Assembly: GCF_026625565.1 (NCBI RefSeq)
Contig: NZ_CP112998.1
Coordinates: 1,118,501 to 1,182,500, forward strand
DNA: 64,000 nucleotides
Source of the DNA: Dyadobacter pollutisoli
GTDB taxonomy: Bacteria > Bacteroidota > Bacteroidia > Cytophagales > Spirosomataceae
Direction of reading: 5' to 3'
Part shown: positions 1-8,837 of the stretch, piece after piece
Numbering within the stretch: position 1 is the first letter of the stretch
Layout: each line of letters opens with the position of its first letter
The notes under the pieces: generated by a model
Told to the model about the DNA's origin: nothing
The model's input: the letters and a program-made list of their open reading frames with translations, nothing else
Databases searched by the model: none
Position numbers and translations under genes: made by a program

Positions 1-146
1 AGTTGAGAGCAGCCCTTTTCTAGCGCTTGCGCAATCCTGCGCTGGCTGGCGGTGATTTTCTCAAAGATGAGCTTTGCCAGATTGGCGTTTGCAGCGGGCT
101 GCGCGATGGGGGCGCGCCTTCTGGTGGGTTTGAATCGATAAAACAT
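1..146 (-). CDS. conjugation gene downstream of TraK, partial (TraL/TraM position)
   Basis: An ATG at 146 opens a reading frame that stays open to the left edge (48 codons visible). It starts 3 bases after the TraK stop, so it is the next cistron of the tra operon. The visible N-terminus is basic and Pro/Ala-rich (begins MFYRFKPTRRRAPIAQ) and shows no signal peptide. In Bacteroides-type elements the genes after traK are traL and traM; position is the only reason to suggest either. The protein is too short here to assign to a family. Confidence 0.55.
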   Translation of the reverse strand, partial: MFYRFKPTRRRAPIAQPAANANLAKLIFEKITASQRRIAQALEKGCSQ

Positions 147-149
147 ATG

Positions 150-767
150 CTAGCGGTTTTGTACATGTATGTCTTTATTTTCCAGGGTTAGCCAGCGCTC
201 GATGAGAAAGCCGTGGGGATTGTTATCACTGCGTAGCACCGGCCGCAGCTGCCCCTGGGTCACCAGGCTACGCAAGACGATGCTTGTGGGGCGGATAATC
301 TTTTGAATGGCCTTGCATTCAAAGCGGTAAGGAGGCTTCTCAGATGAGATCAGGATGCTGTCGATCTGGATTTCCTGAGAGATGTTGCCCGAAATGACAC
401 CTGTGTAATAGCCTGACTCTTTAAGGTCTTCATATTGTTTTTTGGCCGAGCCGTCCGCTAAATAGAGTGCTTTGGCCATGCTGGCACTGATGACCTTATC
501 ATCGGGTGCCAACGTAAAAAAAAGCCGGTGGAAGCTGGCTACGTGGTCACGGGCCTCGACAGCGATATTCTCGCTGCGCTCGGAGGCGTAGGCTTCCAGC
601 ACCTTGCCGCTGGCCAAAAGGTAGACCTTCTGACCAGAGCGTTCAGCAAGTCCTATGCTCAGGTAGATGGCCACAGCGCAGCTGGCTGCGCTGCTGAGAA
701 CGACTACCAACGTAAATAGCCTGATGTGGCGAAATGCCCTTTCGATGTCCTTGGTTTTGGTAAACAT
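150..767 (-). CDS. traK: conjugative transposon protein TraK
   Basis: This 205-aa protein matches the length and layout of Bacteroidetes TraK, a VirB8-like inner-membrane component of the mating-pair apparatus. It has a short cytoplasmic N-terminus with the FRHIRLFT motif, one membrane segment at about residues 18-39, and a periplasmic domain. It lies between TraJ (6 bases upstream) and the next tra gene, in the order traJ-traK seen in CTnDOT-like elements. Nothing suggests damage. The family assignment rests on motif memory plus strict gene order. Confidence 0.9.
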   Translation of the reverse strand: MFTKTKDIERAFRHIRLFTLVVVLSSAASCAVAIYLSIGLAERSGQKVYLLASGKVLEAYASERSENIAVEARDHVASFHRLFFTLAPDDKVISASMAKALYLADGSAKKQYEDLKESGYYTGVISGNISQEIQIDSILISSEKPPYRFECKAIQKIIRPTSIVLRSLVTQGQLRPVLRSDNNPHGFLIERWLTLENKDIHVQNR

Positions 768-773
768 ATCTGT

Positions 774-1865
774 CTAGCGTTGAGCTGTGAGGGATCTTCC
801 AAACACGGGGGAGGCGGGAGCGGCGATTTTGGCTGCCGAGCCGGCCGTACTGGCAAACAGGGCCGTAACTTTATAGAGCAGCGAGTTAGGGCCACCGGCG
901 TGGATGATATAACCAGCTACTGAGGGTACGGAGAAATAACCGACGATGCCAATGATGAGAAAAAGTATGTATGCGACGTCATGGGCATTAAAAAAGGTGT
1001 CACCAGCGCCTTCAATCTGACGGATGTCCATGGCGATCATTTTTTCCTGGATCTTGCCGATGATAGCCCCGAAGATATTGGCTACCGGCAGCCAGAGGTA
1101 AACATTGATGTAGCGGGCAATCCAGGCCGTCAGCGTATGTTGAAAACCATCAAAAACAGCAATGCCAAATGCCATCGGGCCAATGATGGCCAGCACGATC
1201 AGCTGAAAGGTGCGCATCGTGTTGATGCAAAGGGCGGCGGCCTCAAAGATCACGCGGAGAATTTCGCTCAGGGCCGCCTTGATTGAATTGCGAAAGTTGT
1301 AGGACTGCTTGGCCATGTAGAACTTGATATCGTTGGCAATGTCGTCGGTAAAACCCTCTGAGTAGCTGTCCCCATACATATATTTGAGCCATTTCTCCTT
1401 ACTGCCACGGCTATCATCTCCCACATACATTTCCCAGAACTGAGAGCTTTTGATGGCGTCCTGTTTCTGTTTCAAAAGCACCTGGATGGCTTTATTGGAA
1501 TCAGCCACCATCGAGGAGGTGCCCCGCACGGCAGGGGAGAGCACCGCATTTAAAAGGGCGATCACAGAAGGGAAGATTAGAATGGCAAATCCCAGCACGA
1601 ACGGGCGCAGCAGCGGGTAAAAGTCAACGGGTTCTGCGGCTGCGATGTGGCGCCATACCCGGTGGCCGATATACCAGATCGCGCCAAAAGCTGCGATCCC
1701 GCGTCCGACGCTGATGAGCTTGGAGCACAGCGGCAGCATCTGCGCATAGAGCTCATCGAGCACCTGGTTCAGGCCGCGGATCTGGGCCTCATAACCCTGG
1801 GCCAGGGCGGTTCCGGGCAGGGCCAGCACCATCAGCCCAGTTAATAGCGTAATACTTTTTTTCAT
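774..1865 (-). CDS. traJ: conjugative transposon protein TraJ
   Basis: A polytopic inner-membrane protein of 363 aa, corresponding to TraJ of Bacteroides-type conjugative elements (VirB6-like role in the mating channel). I start it at 1865 because the next residues, MKKSITLLTGLMVLALPG, form a clear signal peptide. The longer frame from 1892 would overlap the upstream gene and bury the signal. Hydrophobic segments lie around residues 45-65, 85-110, 205-245 and 290-320, with an amphipathic middle region of about 100 residues. It is 10 bases downstream of its upstream neighbour, so the two are co-transcribed. Confidence 0.88.
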   Translation of the reverse strand: MKKSITLLTGLMVLALPGTALAQGYEAQIRGLNQVLDELYAQMLPLCSKLISVGRGIAAFGAIWYIGHRVWRHIAAAEPVDFYPLLRPFVLGFAILIFPSVIALLNAVLSPAVRGTSSMVADSNKAIQVLLKQKQDAIKSSQFWEMYVGDDSRGSKEKWLKYMYGDSYSEGFTDDIANDIKFYMAKQSYNFRNSIKAALSEILRVIFEAAALCINTMRTFQLIVLAIIGPMAFGIAVFDGFQHTLTAWIARYINVYLWLPVANIFGAIIGKIQEKMIAMDIRQIEGAGDTFFNAHDVAYILFLIIGIVGYFSVPSVAGYIIHAGGPNSLLYKVTALFASTAGSAAKIAAPASPVFGRSLTAQR

Positions 1866-1875
1866 GGCGTTTGAA

Positions 1876-2505
1876 TTAGGGTTGCAGCCCATAGATTTCT
1901 TTCAAGGTGCCCATCGAAGACTTTTCTTCCCTGCGCTGGGCGGCCAAAACGCTGTTGTTGCTGTTAAAATCTCTGAGAAATACTAGCTTTTCACTGAGCT
2001 GCTCATAGATCCCATCAATCACAGAGAGCCGCTCGTCGTCTGAGGCGCGCAGCTTTTTATCGGTGAGTACGTCCGTGAGTGCATCCAGGTTTTTTACGCT
2101 GTCTGCAAGCAGATCACCGTAAACCTTTTGCAGGTAATCCAGCTCCTGAGCGCTGAATGCGCCCGATGCAGCCAGGCGCGAGAGGCTTTGTCTGGACTCG
2201 GAAAGAATGGCTAGCTGGATCTTTACGATATCGGCTATACGACCATAGCGTTTCACAGAAGGACTCACCTGCAAGAGCCCGTCCAAAAACGCTTGATGAA
2301 GCTTGAAGTTGCCGCGGGAAATATCTCTGATTTTAGTGTAGCCCTCAAAGAGGATCTCATATCCTTTTTTGAGCTCTTTGAGGATTTTACGCAGCTCATT
2401 GAGCTTTTCCAGGTTCAAAATCAGCTGGGTCACCTCAGGGCTCTGCGCCTTCGAGCTGGCAGGCCAAACCAGGCCTAGCAGCAGGATTATTATCATTTTT
2501 TTCAT
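1876..2505 (-). CDS. exported coiled-coil tra protein (TerB/TraI-like paralogue A)
   Basis: A 209-aa protein with a signal peptide (MKKMIIILLLGLVWPASSKA) followed by mostly long helices. Proteins at this position in Cytophagales/Sphingobacteriales tra operons are often annotated as TerB-family or TraI-like; the biochemical role is unknown. It is a paralogue of the next two upstream genes. It shares a GNFKLH-type motif near residue 68, a DDER motif near residue 155, and a C-terminal KEIYG with the 225-aa copy. A periplasmic scaffold of the transfer apparatus is an inference from the signal peptide and context. Confidence 0.75.
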   Translation of the reverse strand: MKKMIIILLLGLVWPASSKAQSPEVTQLILNLEKLNELRKILKELKKGYEILFEGYTKIRDISRGNFKLHQAFLDGLLQVSPSVKRYGRIADIVKIQLAILSESRQSLSRLAASGAFSAQELDYLQKVYGDLLADSVKNLDALTDVLTDKKLRASDDERLSVIDGIYEQLSEKLVFLRDFNSNNSVLAAQRREEKSSMGTLKEIYGLQP

Positions 2506-2512
2506 TTCTTGA

Positions 2513-3160
2513 TCAGTTAAAGCCGTGAATGATTTGACGGTGGTTCATCTCATCTTCCTGCGCTGCGGCTTGCTTGCACAATAAGCCAACCTGGCGCCGA
2601 AGACTTTCTGCAAAAATGTAATTGGATTCAAACTGCTGATGGATCGCCTGGATACGGGTTATCCGCTCATCGTCGGTCATGCGCAACTGCCCGCTTCGGA
2701 TCACAGAAAGAAACCCGCCTATCAGCACCTGGCAATCCTGATAGAGCCTGTCGAGCGCGGTGCGGACCTGTTTTCTTTGCACATCTGCCAAACCTGTGCA
2801 TTGGGCCAGCTCGGCTGGCAGCTTTTCACAGATCTGATTGATGCTGCCATGCATGTCAGAGATCTGTTGCAGCCTGTCCAGCGATGTGATTGAGGAATTG
2901 ACCGTCAACAGCGAATCGAAACGATTTTTGTGCAGTTTGAATTCCCCGTTTTTGAGCTGATGGATCGTGGCAAGGCCTTGCCTTGCGATCCGGTAGCCTT
3001 TCTGGGTGAGCTCCAAATAGATTTTCAGCTGGGCAATCTGTTCGAGCAGATACTGTTTCTGGGTCTTATTCTGCCGGAACCATTCCTTGAATCTTTGGCC
3101 GTGGCACGCAGTCTGCAAGAGCGCCAGCCAGATGGCCAGTAGCATTGTTTTGTTGATCAT
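2513..3160 (-). CDS. exported coiled-coil tra protein (TerB/TraI-like paralogue B)
   Basis: A 215-aa exported protein with a short N-terminal signal (MINKTMLLAIWLALLQTACHG). The Cys at residue 19 sits at the signal end (QTACHG), so lipoprotein processing is possible but the lipobox is atypical. The body is helical and clearly paralogous to the downstream 209-aa protein: both carry a G(E/N)FKLH motif about 70 residues in, then a (M/S)DDER motif in the last third. The gene is 7 bases from its downstream neighbour and 6 from its upstream one. Function is unknown beyond its place in the tra operon. Confidence 0.72.
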   Translation of the reverse strand: MINKTMLLAIWLALLQTACHGQRFKEWFRQNKTQKQYLLEQIAQLKIYLELTQKGYRIARQGLATIHQLKNGEFKLHKNRFDSLLTVNSSITSLDRLQQISDMHGSINQICEKLPAELAQCTGLADVQRKQVRTALDRLYQDCQVLIGGFLSVIRSGQLRMTDDERITRIQAIHQQFESNYIFAESLRRQVGLLCKQAAAQEDEMNHRQIIHGFN

Positions 3161-3166
3161 AACGAT

Positions 3167-3844
3167 TTATGGAATTCCGTATAGTTCTTTGACGACTTTG
3201 GCATCCACCTCATTTTTAGCGCGGGACAGGCTCAAAAGCTTGTTCTCATGGCTGAATGCATTGAGCTCATCCAGGATCTGATCCGTTCTGTCGGCGGCCT
3301 GGTCAATGATTTCAAGACGCTTCACATCAGACATTTGAGTGGTAAATGATTTGACCACCAGCTCCAAGAGTTCAACACTGCGGGCAGTTTCTGCAAGCAT
3401 TCCCTGGTAGACCGTTTGCATATGGCCCCGCTCGATGGCAGTGAAATGGGCGTCGTTGCGAAATAAAGCCCAAGCCGATTGGTAGGCTCTCAGGATTTGG
3501 ATCTGCTTGTCAGCGATCGCCTTCACACGGAAATAATAGCTGACGACTGCTTTTACCTTTTTGAGCTCCTGATAGTACTGCTCATAGAGATCCCGCTGTT
3601 TTTTGACCCAGTCTTCAATTTCATCCAGCTTTAATTTGGCCATCGTGTTCTCAAGGGCCTTCTGGGCGTTTTGAAGACGGATCTGCCGGTTTTGCCTGCG
3701 CTGAACCAAAAGGTCAAAAGCCCGCACCACGCGCTTGACAGCCTCTTTGATGATTTGGGCCCAAGGGATGGCGGCCTCAGCTTGCTTGACTGGGGTAGTT
3801 GCCGTAAAAATAAAAAACACGATCATAAAGACTTTCCTTCTCAT
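3167..3844 (-). CDS. exported coiled-coil tra protein (TraI-like paralogue C)
   Basis: I start this protein at 3844 (225 aa) because the ATG there gives the signal peptide MRRKVFMIVFFIFTATT and leaves a 13-base gap to TraG. The longer frame from 3919 would run into traG and hide the signal. After the signal come long, highly charged helices (roughly residues 40-115) and a C-terminus ending KELYGIP that matches the KEIYGLQP end of paralogue A. It probably corresponds to the protein annotated TraI in related elements. The likely role is a periplasmic structural or assembly factor, which is inferred. Confidence 0.75.
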   Translation of the reverse strand: MRRKVFMIVFFIFTATTPVKQAEAAIPWAQIIKEAVKRVVRAFDLLVQRRQNRQIRLQNAQKALENTMAKLKLDEIEDWVKKQRDLYEQYYQELKKVKAVVSYYFRVKAIADKQIQILRAYQSAWALFRNDAHFTAIERGHMQTVYQGMLAETARSVELLELVVKSFTTQMSDVKRLEIIDQAADRTDQILDELNAFSHENKLLSLSRAKNEVDAKVVKELYGIP

Positions 3845-3857
3845 CTCATTGCTGTTT

Positions 3858-6320
3858 TTATCGTTTGGCTTGCCGCATCTCTTCTGCCAGCAGCCCAACG
3901 GCTTGTTGGATGCTGCCAAGCCGGCCAGCGTATTCTGCGACTTTCATCTTTTCACGCTGCTCTGTGGTATAGGTCAAATACTCCTCCGGACTCACCTCGG
4001 TGCGATACACCTTGGAAAGCACCCCGCCCAGACTGATGAATACTTCTTTGTATTTTCTAAGAGGATCATTGGCCTTATTGACCGACAATACCAGAGACTT
4101 CTCTTTGTCTGTCAGGCCGAGCAATTCCTGTATCTGATCAAACTTGTTTTGGTATTTGCTCTGATCCAGCAGAATTTTGCAATCAGAGTTATTGATAATG
4201 GCCTGTTTGACGATAGGGGAGGAGATGATATCTTCTACCTCCTGGGTGACAACGATGGCTTCTCCAAAAAACTTTCTAACCGTTTTAAAGATGTATTGAA
4301 TGTATTCAGCCATGCCTTCTCGGGCGATAGCCTTCCAAGCCTCTTCAACGAGAATCACTTTTCTGATCCCAGTCAACTTGCGCATCTTGGAGATGAAAAC
4401 TTCCATGATGATAATGGTAACGATCGGAAAAAGGACTGGATGCTCTTTGATATGATCTAGTTCGAAGACAATAAAGCGCTCCGCTAACAGATCGATGTTC
4501 TGACGGGCATTAAGAAGGTAATCAAACTCGCCGCCTCGATAGTAGGGTTTGAGCACATATAGAAAGTTACCCATATCAAAATCCCGCTCTTTGACCTGGT
4601 CCTCTTTGAGCACAGCCGTAAAATCAGTAAGCAGAAACTCGTAGAAGCTGTCAAAACAGGGGAAAGTGCCCCGCTGACCGGCCAGTTCATAAAACAACGT
4701 CAGCGCATTGGACAGAGCAACATACTCCGAGCGTGTGAAAGTCTCATCATCTTTTTTCCAAAGCGCTACAAGCAGGGTCTTGATACTTTCCTTCTTTTCA
4801 ATGTCCAGCGCATAACCCTCCTCGATGTAAAAAGGGTTAAAGCGGATCGGATTGTCTGTATCATAAGTGAAGTAGTAACCCGATACCATATCACAGAGGC
4901 CTTTGTAGCTGTGGCCCACATCAACAAGCACGATATGGGCGCCCGATTCATAATAGCTGCGAACCATGTGGTTGGTAAAAAAGCTTTTGCCGCTCCCCGA
5001 TGGCCCCAGAATAAACTTATTTCTGTTCTGGATAATCCCGCGCTCGAAGGGTTCGTCAGAGATATCGACTAGTACAGGTTTACCCGTCAGCCTGTCTCCC
5101 AAGCGGATTCCAAAGTCACCCTCCGAGGAACGGTAAGGAGCCTCTAAGTTCAAAAAGCAAGCCGCCTGTTCTGCGAAAGTATCAAAGGTATCATTCATGG
5201 GAAAGTCCCCGGCGTTTCCCGGAATACCGGCCCAAAAAATCTGAGGGGCTCCTACCGATTCGATTTTGGCGGAAGTATCCAGTTGGGCAAGGGCGGAAGA
5301 TACCCGGCTTTTGAGCTCCTTGACACCGGAATGCTCCTCAGTCCACGCCAGTACATTGAAATGGGCCTTGACCGGCAGGCGCTGCTCGCGAATGGCTTCA
5401 TTTAAAAACTCGTTAGTAGCCTCCAAGGCCAGGTTGTTTTCTCTGGCGTAAAGCGATAGGGATTGCAGTCTGAGTCGTTTACTTTCAAGCCTTTTGAGCG
5501 TCTTCTCCGTGTCGGTTGTAAAAATATACTGGTTGTAGATATGGTTACAGTGCAAGAGCTCTCCCAACAGGCTGGCAAAACCAATGCTAAACTTGGTGCG
5601 CTCTGTCGAGTAGCGCTCATAGGTGGCAGAAGCGCTGCATTGTGAGGGTAGATCGGATGCATCCGCCAGCGTGTAAAGGCTGCAATTCCGGTCTCCGATC
5701 TGTATCCCGTTCTGAAAGCTGACATCGCGTAGGATACGCTGCTGATCATCTGTGAGAAGGAAACCATATTTCTCGATCAGTCCCGCTTTCTTGGCCTGGC
5801 TGAAAAGCGCTTGGTTGTCAAGCTGATCCAGACGAGCAAAACCACTGTCTTCCAATATTCTTTTAAACTGGCCAGCGCTGTCTAAGAAGTCATCGAGTGA
5901 CTGCTGCTCGAGCGTCTGGCTTGGTGCGATCGAAGGCCTGATCAGATTGGAAAGCAGCGAAGAGGAAAGCCTGCGCTCATCGGGCATACGGGTCAGCATT
6001 AAAAAACATTGGTGATCCAAATAAGGCCTTCCTTTAAAGAATGCATCGCTTGCCGTGCTCAGAAAGCTTTTGGATGCGGCACTTTCTGCGCGAAAGGGTT
6101 TGATTACAAACCAATCTTGTTTTTGCAAAACCGTGCGCGGCTGCAAAACCTTGATTGCCTTCACCCAAGTCTGGTGAAAGGCATCGTACTGGGCCTCGGA
6201 AAGCGTAAAGATTTCGGGAAGCTGCACCTGAAAGGCAATGGTGACATCCCCTGCCTTGGAAAGGATCAGATCATGCTCTATATCCAGTATCGGAAGTATC
6301 TCGCTGAGTAGCTTCTGCAT
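3858..6320 (-). CDS. traG: conjugation ATPase TraG (VirB4-like)
   Basis: An 820-aa ATPase that powers the type IV secretion-like mating apparatus at the inner membrane. The N-terminal half resembles the VirB4/CagE N-domain. Walker A is GPSGSGKS at about residues 438-445 and Walker B is VILVEEAW at about 655-662. A downstream VVTQEVEDI segment fits the conserved VirB4/TraG sensor region. Length is normal for Bacteroidetes TraG (about 800-840 aa). Its start codon overlaps the traF stop by one base (TAATG), indicating translational coupling. No frameshift or missing key residue is seen. Confidence 0.95.
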   Translation of the reverse strand: MQKLLSEILPILDIEHDLILSKAGDVTIAFQVQLPEIFTLSEAQYDAFHQTWVKAIKVLQPRTVLQKQDWFVIKPFRAESAASKSFLSTASDAFFKGRPYLDHQCFLMLTRMPDERRLSSSLLSNLIRPSIAPSQTLEQQSLDDFLDSAGQFKRILEDSGFARLDQLDNQALFSQAKKAGLIEKYGFLLTDDQQRILRDVSFQNGIQIGDRNCSLYTLADASDLPSQCSASATYERYSTERTKFSIGFASLLGELLHCNHIYNQYIFTTDTEKTLKRLESKRLRLQSLSLYARENNLALEATNEFLNEAIREQRLPVKAHFNVLAWTEEHSGVKELKSRVSSALAQLDTSAKIESVGAPQIFWAGIPGNAGDFPMNDTFDTFAEQAACFLNLEAPYRSSEGDFGIRLGDRLTGKPVLVDISDEPFERGIIQNRNKFILGPSGSGKSFFTNHMVRSYYESGAHIVLVDVGHSYKGLCDMVSGYYFTYDTDNPIRFNPFYIEEGYALDIEKKESIKTLLVALWKKDDETFTRSEYVALSNALTLFYELAGQRGTFPCFDSFYEFLLTDFTAVLKEDQVKERDFDMGNFLYVLKPYYRGGEFDYLLNARQNIDLLAERFIVFELDHIKEHPVLFPIVTIIIMEVFISKMRKLTGIRKVILVEEAWKAIAREGMAEYIQYIFKTVRKFFGEAIVVTQEVEDIISSPIVKQAIINNSDCKILLDQSKYQNKFDQIQELLGLTDKEKSLVLSVNKANDPLRKYKEVFISLGGVLSKVYRTEVSPEEYLTYTTEQREKMKVAEYAGRLGSIQQAVGLLAEEMRQAKR

Positions 6321-6646
6321 TAGATGCTTTTTTTAGGATTCATAAACTTTGCCCTCGAGGTAGCTTTGACTACATTGGGTATTGAACGCCTGGCCAGGGC
6401 TTTGGTCAGGCCGTGCTCACCGTAAGCGGCACTCAGATGGTACACCAGCGCCGTCGACAGACCGGCCAGAACGACGGTGATCAGAAGGCTCACGTAAGTG
6501 TTGATCCCTATCACATACATGAGCGCATAAAGGATCATCAAAGCAAAGATGGCCGCTGCCATATACAAGATGTACTGACCTTTCAGGCCCCGAAAGACAA
6601 TACTTGCATTGATGCCCTTGTTGATGGGGTAGATGATTCGCTGCAT
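6320..6646 (-). CDS. traF: conjugation membrane protein TraF (DUF4133-type, VirB3-like)
   Basis: A 108-aa protein with the N-terminus YPINKGINASIVFRGLKGQY, typical of Bacteroidetes TraF/DUF4133. Two membrane segments follow at about residues 27-47 and 50-72, and a short basic tail completes it. It is a small VirB3-like partner of the TraG ATPase. The stop codon overlaps the traG start by one base, and traE lies 46 bases upstream. Gene order traE-traF-traG is the classic one. Confidence 0.9.
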   Translation of the reverse strand: MQRIIYPINKGINASIVFRGLKGQYILYMAAAIFALMILYALMYVIGINTYVSLLITVVLAGLSTALVYHLSAAYGEHGLTKALARRSIPNVVKATSRAKFMNPKKSI

Positions 6647-6692
6647 AGGTCAGGCTGGACAGTTGTGACGTGCTGGTGTATACGTGAGCGGA

Positions 6693-7010
6693 TTACAGGC
6701 CAAAGAATGATTGAAGGACGGTGGCTACGACCACCAAGAAAATGCAGCTTCCAAACCAAGCCGAGGCCACTTTGCCTGTATCCTGGTCTCCTCCATTCCA
6801 TTTTTGAAATACTTTTACAGCCCCTACAAGGCCTAATACGGCCCCAATCGCATACATTAAATTGGTGCCGGGTTCAAAGTAGGATCTTACCTGCGAATCG
6901 GCTTCTTGAATCCCGGCCGCCCCATCTTGAGACCATACTTTAACCGAACTGGCTACCAGAAGGAATGCCAGTAAAAGCAGTGATCGGCGATTGATACGAT
7001 TTGTTTTCAT
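6693..7010 (-). CDS. traE: conjugation membrane protein TraE (DUF4134-type)
   Basis: A 105-aa protein with a signal-like N-terminus (LLLLAFLLVASSVKVWSQ), then two hydrophobic helices at about residues 47-66 and 82-104. A conserved short cytoplasmic loop between them contains KVFQKWNGGDQD. This matches Bacteroidetes TraE/DUF4134, the pilin-like VirB2 counterpart. It precedes traF by 46 bases in the same operon. Confidence 0.9.
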   Translation of the reverse strand: MKTNRINRRSLLLLAFLLVASSVKVWSQDGAAGIQEADSQVRSYFEPGTNLMYAIGAVLGLVGAVKVFQKWNGGDQDTGKVASAWFGSCIFLVVVATVLQSFFGL

Positions 7011-7110
7011 AGGTCTTGTCTATTTAATTGGTGGAACATACTTCTTTGAATTTGCCCTAAAAGAGCGCCTTCTGCTACGGGGGCAGAAGGGCCTTTCTCG
7101 GGCGGCTCCG

Positions 7111-7599
7111 TCAATCCAACTTTCTCCAAACTTTGGTTATTTCAGCCGTGCTTAGATGTATGGAGCCATATTTTGCGCATTCTGCCTGAATGAATTCGAT
7201 GACCGGAACCCGGTGAAGGGACTCACCCAGGCTCGCGTATTCACTTAATATCATTTGCAGAAGTGCTAGTAGATCGTCTTTGCTGTAGTTTTTATCGAAT
7301 GCTTCACCAATGGCGGTCTTGAGAGCATCAGAAGCGGAAACCGCCTGCTCGAAGACTGCCGGGTCTTTCCAAAGAAAAGACTCCACGCCGTTTGCTGTGA
7401 GCTGGCCTGCCGGCTCGGTGGCAACCTCTGCGAGAGACTCATTGAGCGGGGCCGGGCTAAACTGCTGGGAACGGGTTTTACCAGAAAAGAGGGTTTTCAG
7501 ATCTGCTTTATAGAAGCGCAATAGGATCAGGGCATAATAAGCGAGCAAGCTAGCCGATACGAAAATGAGGTAGTATTTCCAAAGGTCAAAGGTGAGCAT
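7111..7599 (-). CDS. hypothetical tra-associated membrane protein
   Basis: A 162-aa protein with one membrane segment near the N-terminus (about residues 7-27), then a hydrophilic, partly disordered linker and a helical C-terminal domain. I do not recognise the family. It is the first visible gene of the leftward tra operon, 100 bases upstream of traE, and similar short genes sit before traE in related elements. A role in mating-apparatus assembly is inferred only from position. Confidence 0.65.
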   Translation of the reverse strand: MLTFDLWKYYLIFVSASLLAYYALILLRFYKADLKTLFSGKTRSQQFSPAPLNESLAEVATEPAGQLTANGVESFLWKDPAVFEQAVSASDALKTAIGEAFDKNYSKDDLLALLQMILSEYASLGESLHRVPVIEFIQAECAKYGSIHLSTAEITKVWRKLD

Positions 7600-8142
7600 A
7601 ATGAATCAGATTTAAGTGTTCATGGACGCAGGCTGGACAACAGGATGTGATATCCATCAGAAGATCCGATGCAAAGTAAAGGTTGGAGTAGGGTGGCAAA
7701 AAAGTACAAATTTTCTATCACCTTTTTGCCACCCAAATCGATAAGGTGTCAAGTCAACTTATGGTTTACGTGATAGATGCGCTGCTGCCAGATTATTGGA
7801 ATGTTAGGTAGTAGATAAGATGATGCATGATTGTTCATGTCAAACAAGGTTATTGAAAAAGTATGTGTCAACGATTCAGTAAATGGCACCAGCAAGGAAA
7901 CTCAATTTTTGTTCGATGACGACCGTTGAATAGGAGGGTACTCTCCAAAATGCTCGATATTTAGGCGGCGAGTTGTTTTAAAATGAGTATTATCTCCGAC
8001 TGATTTTAGAATTATTGTCGAACCGGTAGTCACCAAGATCTGACCTGGAACACCCGTTATGTGAGGTGCGGAAGAAACTGAAAAGGAGGGTTATAGGATA
8101 TTCACTGACTAAAAGTGTCTGAGCTTTAGTGTATTTTCGATA
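7600..8142. other. 543-bp intergenic region upstream of the tra operon
   Basis: No convincing gene lies here on either strand. It should hold the promoter of the leftward tra operon. The notable content is a long inverted repeat at 7691-7734, listed separately. The rest is AT-rich, with no tRNA and no further repeat that I could find. Confidence 0.5.
7691..7734. repeat. inverted repeat upstream of tra operon
   Basis: Two perfect 12-base arms (GGGTGGCAAAAA and its complement) are separated by 20 bases, 92 bases before the first tra start. In RNA this would form a long hairpin; in DNA it could be an operator. There is no T-run after it on the minus strand, so a plain terminator is less likely. 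It could control entry into the transfer operon. Confidence 0.6.
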
Positions 8143-8388
8143 TCAACTAAAATGTTCAGAATTGAAAAATTCACTCAGACTAATACCAATTGATTTGCAA
8201 AATTTGTTTATAGTATAAATTGAAGCACCCCTTCCAGCTTCAAGTCGTTGTAGGACTTGTTTCTCTAATTCCAAATTTTCTAAGGCAAACTGCGACTGCC
8301 TTTTGCCAGAAGCAACTCTTAGTTGAGTTATCCTTTTGGCAATGCTTTCCTTTAATTTCTCATCAACTTCATTCAATTTTGCACTCAT
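8143..8388 (-). CDS. small XRE-family DNA-binding protein
   Basis: An 81-aa protein that is almost entirely one helix-turn-helix domain. Recognisable parts are IAKRITQLRVASGKRQSQFA, then ENLELEKQVLQRLEAGRGAS, then the conserved IYTINKFCKSIGISLSEFF. The family binds palindromic operators and often controls its own gene. A perfect 42-bp palindrome lies 20 bases upstream of the start, which is where an autorepressor would bind. It lies next to the tra operon, so control of transfer is plausible but unproven. Confidence 0.8.
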   Translation of the reverse strand: MSAKLNEVDEKLKESIAKRITQLRVASGKRQSQFALENLELEKQVLQRLEAGRGASIYTINKFCKSIGISLSEFFNSEHFS

Positions 8389-8408
8389 GATGCAATGAGA
8401 AGATATTT

Positions 8409-8450
8409 AGCAAATAAAAAGTCAACCATATGGTTGACTTTTTATTTGCT
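8409..8450. promoter_or_regulatory. perfect 42-bp palindrome, likely operator
   Basis: Each 21-base half is an exact reverse complement of the other; the core is AAGTCAACCATATGGTTGACTT. The palindrome starts 20 bases upstream of the XRE gene's ATG (8388), in its promoter region. A TTGAC in the right half (minus reading) could double as a -33-like element, so bound protein would block transcription. A cruciform or recombination role is a second possibility. Confidence 0.75.
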
Positions 8451-8837
8451 TTTTCTTAATTTTGAATTAAGGATGTAGGAATCAAAACGGTCAAAGTGTT
8501 TGCCTGTCCGTTTGTATATTTTTTACCTCTTGGAAATTTGACTCGCTACTGCTAATTGGAAGATTGAGAACTCGTAAAACTGGATGTATTAAGTGAATCA
8601 AGGTCCTCATTCGAAATATTGCTTCCAAAATTTTGTACTTTTTGGTTCAATTGCACTTTGCATAACACTGCTCTGCAACACTAACCAAGTCGCGCTTATG
8701 ATGTCAATTCTTGTTTTAGTAATTTGTCCACCGGATTGAAACTATTTGCTCGAATTCAATCTGTAACAACACCGCAATGTCAGGTGCTTCTCGTTGTGTG
8801 GCAACAGAGCCGCTTACGAGCGAAGCAATTTCTTAAT

